A stretch of 19,985 nucleotides of DNA from Ruminococcaceae bacterium UBA2806. GTDB taxonomy: Bacteria > Bacillota > Clostridia > Oscillospirales > Acutalibacteraceae. The translations under genes were made by a program, and so were the position numbers. Under the pieces are notes generated by a model. That model saw only the letters and a program-made list of their open reading frames with translations. It was not told the DNA's origin and ran no database searches. Where the stretch lies: contig DEHG01000042.1 in the NCBI GenBank assembly GCA_002351795.1, forward strand, positions 1 through 19,985. The letters are read 5' to 3'. This document shows, one piece after another, positions 14,101-19,985 of the stretch (position 1 is its first letter; every line of letters begins with the position of its first letter).

Positions 14101-14871
14101 GTGAACAGAGACAATAACAGGGATATTATCGCCGGCAGAAACCCGGTTGCCGAGGCACTGCGCTCCGGACGGTCTGTTGACTGCCTTTATATTGCAAAGG
14201 GCGAGCTGAACGGATCCGTAAAGGTCATTGCAGCTCTTGCAAGGGAAAAGAAAATACCTATAAAAGAAGTGGACAGGAAAAAACTTGATCAGATGACCGC
14301 AGGAAGTGCCCATCAGGGTGTTGCTGCCGCTGCATCATTGAAGGAATATGCAAGCGTTGACGATATTTTTGCTCTTGCACAAAAGCGGAATGAACCGCCT
14401 TTTATAATTGTCCTCGATGAAATAGAAGATCCTCATAATCTGGGCGCAATTATCCGTACTGCCGAATGTGCCGGCGCACATGGTATCATTATTCCAAAAC
14501 GCCGTGCAGCAGGTCTGAGCTTTACAGTCGGAAAGGCAAGCGCAGGCGCTTATGAATATGTGCCGGTTGCAAGGGTGACAAATATTGCGGCTGCTATCGA
14601 CGAGCTTAAAGAAAGAGGATGCTGGGTCTATGGCGCAGATATGGACGGTCAGACCTACTGCTCCTGTGATCTCAGGGGCGCTGCGGCTCTTGTTATCGGC
14701 TCCGAGGGACGGGGGCTTGGCAGACTTGTCCGTGAAAAATGCGATGCTGTACTTTCACTGCCGATGAAGGGACGCATAAATTCACTTAATGCTTCCGTTG
14801 CCGCAGGCATATTAATGTATGAGTTTTCAAGACAAAGATCAGATATCAGAAATTACGGGGAGGTGCAGTGA
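14101..14871 (+). CDS. rlmB: 23S rRNA (guanosine-2'-O)-methyltransferase RlmB (TrmH/SpoU family)
   Basis: This 256-residue SPOUT methyltransferase starts at GTG, preceded by AAGGTGA at 14090-14096. Residues 8-80 form the N-terminal RNA-substrate-binding domain (IIAGRNPVAEAL opening). The catalytic domain shows motif 1 (EDPHNLGAIIRT, with N113 and R119), motif 2 (VIGSEGRGLG at about 198-207) and motif 3 (SLPMKGRINSLNASVAAG, 219-236), which forms the trefoil knot and S-adenosylmethionine site. RlmB methylates the 2'-O of G2251 (E. coli numbering) in the ribosomal P loop. TrmH relatives acting on tRNA are the alternative, but length and N-terminal domain favour RlmB. Its TGA shares its A with the ATG of the next gene, so the two are probably translationally coupled. 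Confidence 0.93.
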   Translation: MNRDNNRDIIAGRNPVAEALRSGRSVDCLYIAKGELNGSVKVIAALAREKKIPIKEVDRKKLDQMTAGSAHQGVAAAASLKEYASVDDIFALAQKRNEPPFIIVLDEIEDPHNLGAIIRTAECAGAHGIIIPKRRAAGLSFTVGKASAGAYEYVPVARVTNIAAAIDELKERGCWVYGADMDGQTYCSCDLRGAAALVIGSEGRGLGRLVREKCDAVLSLPMKGRINSLNASVAAGILMYEFSRQRSDIRNYGEVQ

Positions 14872-17800
14872 TGTCACAAAATGATGAATTCAACAATAAC
14901 GGTATTGAAGAAGAACAGACAGATAATATGACAGATGACGCTGCATCCGAAGAAGCGGAAGAGGAAACGATAGATTTTTCCGAGCTTGAGGATACTATAG
15001 ATATTTCCGCCTTGATGAATGAAAAAAAGGAAGAGGAAGAGCCTGCCGAGGAACCTCCTGCCACCGGAATAGGGAAGATAAAAAAGGGCTTTCGCTCCAT
15101 GTATGACAGCGTGGTAAAAATTCTTATGGTGCCTGAGGACAGCGATGCGCTGCTTGATGAGGACGAATATGACGGAGATATTTTTTCTGATGAAAACGAA
15201 AAGAAGTCCGCAGTAAAAAAAGCTGACAGCAAAACTCATAAAGAAAAAACTGATGATAATATTTCCGGAGCAGATAATGCTTCTGAAAATGACAGTCGTG
15301 AAGATGATGCTGATACATATAATGACTTCCAAAAGAAGAAGGGATTCTTTCAGTCTGCAATAAATTCAATTTTCGGAGATCCTGAGTATGAAGAGGTCCA
15401 TACTCAGGGAGAAGAGGTAAAGCAGTCCGCCGATACTATTCAGATGGAAATAGACAATGAAAATACAGACAGCTCGGCGGATAAACCCGATCTCAGCCGA
15501 TCAGAGACGGAAGCGAAGCCTGACGTACCGGCAGCTGATGCAAATATTAAACCCAAAAAGAGCAGACCATCTGTTAAAAATAAAAATAACGGTCATCCGG
15601 GAACTCTTGCATCTGCCTCACTGTACAGAACTCCGGAGGCTGCTGCCGATAAGCCAAAAGAAAAAGCAGTATATGATGATGTATCCGATGAACAGGAAAC
15701 TGCTTTTGAAAGTATTTCCGATGAAGCGGAAAGACCTGCTCCCGCAGTAAATGCAAAGCAGGGTCTGCACTCGGAGATCACAATAGACGATATACTGAGA
15801 GCGAAAAATTCCGTTCCCGAAAGATCGTCAAAAACATATATGAGCGTAGCTGTTTCACCGGTCAGAAAAGAAAGTGAACAGACTGCTGCTGTTTCTGATA
15901 AAAAAGTCACGGACAAAAAGCCCGTTGTAAGCGCTGATGTACAGAAAAGAAAGCCTGTTGAGCATATCACTGATAAGGAACAGGCAAGGAAAAAAAGACC
16001 TGCCGATTCAGGTGAAAAAAAGATAACCGCAGCGGTCGGCACAAGTATTGAAAATGAAAAGCCGAAAAATAACAGAACAGCTGCTGCGGTCAGTGAAAAC
16101 GTTCATAAATCAAAGCCTGTTAAAATAGTATCAGATCGGGAAAAGCCAAAAGCTCATAAGCCTTCTGACGTCGGTGAAAAAGCTCACAAGCCTGAGCCTG
16201 CCGATGATAGAGCCGATCAGAAGCAGCAGAAGTCAGCTGAAAATGTACGTCAGATCAGACCTGCCGTAAATGAACCAGACAAGCCTGATACCAAGGTACA
16301 AAAAACCGATACCGCCGATGAGCTGCCCGGCGGTGAGGGAGTAAAAATAGAGCCGTGGGCTCCCGAAAAGAAAAAGAAGAAGGCTGCCCGCAAGGATGAT
16401 GCGGTAATATACAGAAGCGCCGAGGCAAATCCTTTGGTTGTAATGGCGGGCAAGTTTACGAATACATTGAAAGCGGAGTATGAAAATACCCGTAAGATAA
16501 GACAGGCGTCCGGTGCAGTTTCAGCCGCAGAAAGTACTCAGTCAGCGCCGATACGTCCTGCCGTACAGACAAAGCCTGAAACTATTGATGAAATAAAGAA
16601 TAAACATTCAGGCTCCAGGCGCAATAATGCCGTAAAGGATGCGGACAAGCCTGTTAATATCAATAATGCAAAAAGAGATACTGTACAAAAAAAGCCTGTA
16701 TCCAAAGCTGCAAAGGCTGATGAGAAGGAAAAGAAAAAATTCCATATCAAGGATATCTTTGATTATGAGGGCGACCGGTTCGACGAGGAGGAAGAAGAGG
16801 TCGAGGTAGGACCTGAGATCAGCGATTACACTAAAGAGGAAGATGCTGACGAGATAAAGGGCGATATTAACGAGAATTTCCGCAAGGTTTTTGTAAGGAC
16901 AGGTATTCTTGCCTGCACATTTATTGCCTCAGCGATAACCGCTGTTGTTGCAAAGACTATGCCGTGGATATTCCTTAATATGCTCAAAAACGGCTGGCTT
17001 GTTTATTCCGCAGTAATGTTCCTGCTGTTTCTGGTATCCGTATATATTTCAAGATTCCCGCTTTTCAACGGATTTTTCTCGCTGAAAAAACTGCGCGGCA
17101 ACAGTGATACTCCGATATCCGTTGCAGCTATTGCAGTAGCGTTACAATCAATTGTATCCCTTTTCCAGCCAAATGTATTTCTTAATGAAACCTATCATAT
17201 ATATGTTCCGCTGCTTATACTTTCGCTGCTGCTCAGCAGTCTTGGAAAGCTGCTTATTATCAGGAGGACGGCAGATAATTTCCGTTTCCTGAGAAGTGAC
17301 AAGGCAAAATATGCCGGAAAGATATATACAAATATGCAGAATGCGGAAAGGTTTGTAAGCGGTCTGCCCTCACGCCGTCCGATAATAGCCTACAGCAAAT
17401 ATTCAAAATTCATGAGCAATTTCCTGCAGCTTTCATATGCTGCCGATCCTGTCGAGGAGCTTTCGGGAATACTTGCTCCGATATCTGCCGCCATATCACT
17501 TATTGCGTCTATATTATTTGGCGTCGTTACCAAAGATTTTGTCGGAGGAATATCATTCTTTGCAATGTCAACATGCATAACCATTCCGATGTGCAGCCTG
17601 CTTGCCATTAATATTCCTATGCTCAAGCTGTGCTCATCTGCAAACCGCAGCGGAGCAATGATAGTCGGATATGAAGCTGTAAAGCAGTTTTGTGATACGA
17701 ATACAGTTATGTTTGAATCATCGGATCTGTATCCGAAGGGTACTATAGTTCTCAGCGGTATGAAGACACTGAATGAAAGCAAGCTGCGTGAAGCTATTTC

Positions 17801-18554
17801 CGCCGGCGCATCAATGACCTTTGCGGTAAACGGTCCTCTGACCCATGTTTTTGAAACGATCGTGCGCCAGTCCAAATATGATCTGCCCGAATATGAAAGC
17901 GTTTCATATGATGACGATATGGGTCTTTCAGGATGGTGCAACGGCAGCAGAATACTTATCGGAACAAGAGAGTTGTTCAAAAAGCATAATATCCGTCTGC
18001 CCGATGAATCCATTGAAACAAGATACAGGAAACGTGGAAATGAGATAATCTATATTTCCGTAGGCGGAGAGCTTGCCGTTATGTTCATCCTTACATATAA
18101 GGTTGATAAGGCGATTGCTCAGTCGCTCAGAGATCTTGAGGACAGCGGTGTAAGCTTCGTTGTTCGGACAATAGATCCGGTAGTTAATCAGAAGCATATT
18201 GCCGAAAAGTTCAGTCTTTATCCGAGATGCATAAGAGTACTTCCCGCAAATATAGGAAAAGTATGTCATGAGGAGCTTTCAGCTAAGGAAAAAACATCAA
18301 GAGCTTATCTTGTAACTAACGGAAAGCTTTCAGCATTTGCAAATGCCGTTGCCGGATGTATCCGTATCAAATCAACAGTCACTATTGCAAAGATAGTTCA
18401 GTATCTTGCAATAATAATCGGTTTTATACTTGTCACCGTTATCGCCTTTGTATCCGGTTTTGCAAAACTCGGCAGTGTCGAGCTGCTGTTCTATATCGGA
18501 TTCTGGTGTGCTGCATTGATAATCGTATCCCTTGCAGCAAGAAAGCTTTCGTAA
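14871..18554 (+). CDS. P1B-type ATPase-like pseudoenzyme with long disordered N-terminal region
   Basis: This protein has 1227 residues. The ATG at 14871 follows GGGGAGGTG and overlaps the rlmB stop. Residues 1-670 are acidic near the start, then Lys/Pro/Ala-rich and repetitive, and look disordered apart from short amphipathic segments. The membrane part has eight predicted helices in the P1B pattern: four (about 678-697, 709-727, 748-765, 777-797), a short loop, two (868-888, 891-918), a cytoplasmic region of about 240 residues, then two more (about 1173-1224). The cytoplasmic region aligns by eye with P- and N-domains: DTNTVMFESSD (942-952) sits where DTVVFDKTGTLT belongs, GSRILIGTREL resembles the N-domain, TIDP (1100-1103) replaces TGDN, and TNGKLS (1149-1154) replaces GDGxND. 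The loop lacks TGE and the helix motif is IPM rather than CPC. Phosphoenzyme chemistry should be impossible. It may sense, scaffold or regulate. Confidence 0.78.
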   Translation: MSQNDEFNNNGIEEEQTDNMTDDAASEEAEEETIDFSELEDTIDISALMNEKKEEEEPAEEPPATGIGKIKKGFRSMYDSVVKILMVPEDSDALLDEDEYDGDIFSDENEKKSAVKKADSKTHKEKTDDNISGADNASENDSREDDADTYNDFQKKKGFFQSAINSIFGDPEYEEVHTQGEEVKQSADTIQMEIDNENTDSSADKPDLSRSETEAKPDVPAADANIKPKKSRPSVKNKNNGHPGTLASASLYRTPEAAADKPKEKAVYDDVSDEQETAFESISDEAERPAPAVNAKQGLHSEITIDDILRAKNSVPERSSKTYMSVAVSPVRKESEQTAAVSDKKVTDKKPVVSADVQKRKPVEHITDKEQARKKRPADSGEKKITAAVGTSIENEKPKNNRTAAAVSENVHKSKPVKIVSDREKPKAHKPSDVGEKAHKPEPADDRADQKQQKSAENVRQIRPAVNEPDKPDTKVQKTDTADELPGGEGVKIEPWAPEKKKKKAARKDDAVIYRSAEANPLVVMAGKFTNTLKAEYENTRKIRQASGAVSAAESTQSAPIRPAVQTKPETIDEIKNKHSGSRRNNAVKDADKPVNINNAKRDTVQKKPVSKAAKADEKEKKKFHIKDIFDYEGDRFDEEEEEVEVGPEISDYTKEEDADEIKGDINENFRKVFVRTGILACTFIASAITAVVAKTMPWIFLNMLKNGWLVYSAVMFLLFLVSVYISRFPLFNGFFSLKKLRGNSDTPISVAAIAVALQSIVSLFQPNVFLNETYHIYVPLLILSLLLSSLGKLLIIRRTADNFRFLRSDKAKYAGKIYTNMQNAERFVSGLPSRRPIIAYSKYSKFMSNFLQLSYAADPVEELSGILAPISAAISLIASILFGVVTKDFVGGISFFAMSTCITIPMCSLLAINIPMLKLCSSANRSGAMIVGYEAVKQFCDTNTVMFESSDLYPKGTIVLSGMKTLNESKLREAISAGASMTFAVNGPLTHVFETIVRQSKYDLPEYESVSYDDDMGLSGWCNGSRILIGTRELFKKHNIRLPDESIETRYRKRGNEIIYISVGGELAVMFILTYKVDKAIAQSLRDLEDSGVSFVVRTIDPVVNQKHIAEKFSLYPRCIRVLPANIGKVCHEELSAKEKTSRAYLVTNGKLSAFANAVAGCIRIKSTVTIAKIVQYLAIIIGFILVTVIAFVSGFAKLGSVELLFYIGFWCAALIIVSLAARKLS

Positions 18555-18578
18555 TACTTTTGACAGGAGGATTCATAT

Positions 18579-19223
18579 ATGAAAGTTGCGCCTTCAATGT
18601 TAAGCTGTAATTTTGCGCTGATGGGTGAAGAAACAGAAAAAATAGAAAAGGCGGGCGCCGATCTCATTCATCTTGATGTAATGGACGGTCATTTTGTCCC
18701 CAACCTTACAATAGGTCCCGGCATAATAAAAGCGCTTCGCCCATATACAAAGCTTCCGTTTGACGTACATCTGATGATAAGCGATCCTCTCAGCTATATA
18801 GATGCTTTTGCCGATGCAGGCGCAGATATTATCACCTTCCATCTTGAGGCTGACAGCGATCCGGATGAAACAATTGAAAAAATCAAAAGCAGTGGTATTC
18901 TTCCCGGTATTGTAATAAAACCGAAAACTCCTGCCGAGGCAGTTTTCCCTTATCTTGACAAGGTATATATGGTGCTTGTTATGACGGTTGAACCGGGATT
19001 CGGAGGTCAGTCATTTATGTCTGACATGATGCCGAAGGTCGCTGCAATAAAGGAAGAAATAAGAAAGCGCAGCTCTGAGGTACTTATTGAGGTCGATGGC
19101 GGTATAACCGCAGATACAGCGTCTGTAGCCGCAAAAGCCGGCGCAGATATCTGCGTATCAGGAACAGGAGTATTCAAAGCGCCTGATCCTGCGAAAGCCA
19201 TTTCATATATGCAGAGTCTTTAA
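18579..19223 (+). CDS. rpe: Ribulose-phosphate 3-epimerase
   Basis: This 214-residue TIM-barrel enzyme interconverts ribulose 5-phosphate and xylulose 5-phosphate in the pentose phosphate pathway. The metal and catalytic residues expected for the family are visible: H31 and D33 in HLDVMDGHFVPN, H64 in FDVHLM and D173 in EVDGGI. The phosphate-binding segments EPGFGGQSF and SGTGVF are also present. The length is normal. The ATG follows AGGAGG at 18565-18570. It lies 24 bases after the ATPase-like gene and is the last gene of the rlmB operon. Firmicutes often place rpe with rsgA and translation genes, so its company with rlmB is only mildly unusual. Confidence 0.95.
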   Translation: MKVAPSMLSCNFALMGEETEKIEKAGADLIHLDVMDGHFVPNLTIGPGIIKALRPYTKLPFDVHLMISDPLSYIDAFADAGADIITFHLEADSDPDETIEKIKSSGILPGIVIKPKTPAEAVFPYLDKVYMVLVMTVEPGFGGQSFMSDMMPKVAAIKEEIRKRSSEVLIEVDGGITADTASVAAKAGADICVSGTGVFKAPDPAKAISYMQSL

Positions 19224-19246
19224 TGCAATAAAAAAATAATAACACC

Positions 19247-19310
19247 CAAAAAAGGGCTGCTGCACTATTTAAAGTGTAACAGCCCTCTTTGTATCTGTAT
19301 TCATTTTTTT
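19247..19310. terminator. Bidirectional terminator between rpe and hflX
   Basis: The 14-bp stem at 19253-19266 with 19273-19286 has one mismatch and one G-T pair, and a 6-base loop. On the - strand six T residues follow (complement of 19248-19253), making it a good terminator for hflX. On the + strand the T-tract is interrupted (CTTT) and a run of T residues comes only at 19303-19310, so termination of the rpe transcript may be weaker. The right arm, AGTGTAACAGCCC, resembles the csp-sleC terminator. Confidence 0.82.
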
Positions 19311-19427
19311 TAATTCAAACATCCCGTATACGCTTATCCCTTCAAAAACAATGACAGAATTTATGTCCTGAGAGATCTTTTTAGCCAGTCCGATCTGAGG
19401 GCATTGCCTGAAAGCATTTTATAATAT

Positions 19428-19985
19428 TTATATACTGTATTCTTCAACCTTGTGCCAGAGTGGTTCTTCAACAACTGCAATGACCTTTATTCCTTCCGCA
19501 GTGTATTCTTCGCTTTGCAGTGCGCCTGCATTTCTCAGAACAGCAATAACTGAGGCTTTGTCAAATGGTATCATAAGCTCAAAGCGGCGCAGCTTGACAG
19601 GAAGGTTTTCCTCTATCCTGCGCAGCAGCTCCTCAATGCCGAAGCCTTCTTTTGCACATATGCGAACACTGTCCCTGCTTACGGGCAGATCATACGGATC
19701 GGGAACAAGATCACATTTATTGAATACTGTTATTATCGGTTTACCCTCGCAGCCAAGTTCGTTTAAAAGGGAGTTTGTGACCTCAAGGTGCAGCTTGTAT
19801 TCCTCGCTTGAGGCGTCGCAGACATTCAGAATGATATCCGCAACTGCGGCTTCTTCAAGAGTGGATTTGAATGCCTCTACAAGATGGTGGGGGAGACGTC
19901 TTACAAGACCAACAGTATCTATCATCATTACCGATATACCGTCAGGCAGCTTCAAGGCTCTTGAAGTTGGGTCAAGGGTTGCAAA
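19428..19985 (-). CDS. hflX: HflX ribosome-associated GTPase, C-terminal part (5' end outside window)
   Basis: This fragment of 185 residues is open to the right edge. The frame at the edge reads FATLDPTSRALKLPDG, which contains the HflX switch I (TLDPT), so the coding region continues beyond 19985 and no start is visible. DTVGLVRRLPHHLVEAFKST is the G3 motif with the very typical HflX follow-on, NKCD is G4 and CAKEG is G5. The C-terminal HflX domain after about residue 130 is intact and ends at 19428. HflX is a GTPase that binds and splits stalled or stressed ribosomes. The P loop lies outside the window. It converges with the rlmB-rpe operon across a shared terminator. Confidence 0.94.
   Translation of the reverse strand, partial: FATLDPTSRALKLPDGISVMMIDTVGLVRRLPHHLVEAFKSTLEEAAVADIILNVCDASSEEYKLHLEVTNSLLNELGCEGKPIITVFNKCDLVPDPYDLPVSRDSVRICAKEGFGIEELLRRIEENLPVKLRRFELMIPFDKASVIAVLRNAGALQSEEYTAEGIKVIAVVEEPLWHKVEEYSI

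Noticed and set aside
17390..18013. A 207-codon - strand open frame inside the ATPase-like gene
   Set aside because: It is antisense to the P/N-domain region, whose homology signal is on the + strand.
17680..18350. A functional metal-transporting P-type ATPase
   Set aside because: The phosphorylation aspartate motif, TGE and GDGxND are all absent, so it cannot be called an active pump.
19270..19420. About 47 open codons on the - strand in frame after the hflX stop, reading like a continuation of hflX
   Set aside because: Several stops separate it from hflX, there is no usable start codon or ribosome binding site, and it runs into the terminator hairpin.

Overview
The window reads as ordinary chromosome from a low-to-moderate GC, Gram-positive, probably spore-forming Clostridia. 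A Ruminococcus-like member of the Oscillospiraceae is my best guess. The grounds are AGGAGG/GGTGAT-type ribosome binding sites, clear sigma-A promoters, a Csp/SleC germination cassette, a YfhO-family membrane protein and typical Firmicutes housekeeping genes. No rRNA, tRNA, insertion sequence, CRISPR array or phage gene is visible.

Region 1 (1-6046, + strand) is a tight four-gene run: a membrane-anchored GHL10-type glycosyl-hydrolase-like protein, two subtilisin-type Csp proteases that both keep a complete catalytic triad, and a SleC-like cortex-lytic enzyme (SpoIID-like lytic domain plus peptidoglycan-binding domain). A strong hairpin terminator closes it. In clostridia Csp proteases cut the SleC zymogen so that it degrades spore cortex during germination, so protease and substrate are probably co-expressed here.

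Region 2 (6084-13750, - strand) holds four separate units: a YfhO-like polytopic membrane protein with an acidic repeat-bearing tail; a 49-residue single-pass membrane protein with its own promoter, structured leader and terminator; ribosomal protein bS20 (rpsT); and a 1293-residue c-di-GMP-type protein in which only the HD-GYP domain looks catalytic. The receiver, EAL-like and both GGDEF-like domains are degenerate.

Region 3 (14010-19290, + strand) is an operon read from a good sigma-A promoter: rlmB (23S rRNA methyltransferase), a 1227-residue protein and rpe (ribulose-phosphate 3-epimerase). The large protein joins about 670 residues of charged, apparently disordered sequence to a membrane core with the layout of a P1B-type ATPase. 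Its phosphorylation, TGE and GDGxND motifs are gone, so it looks like a P-type ATPase pseudoenzyme. It is the most unusual object in the window. A terminator shared with the convergent, truncated hflX gene closes the window.
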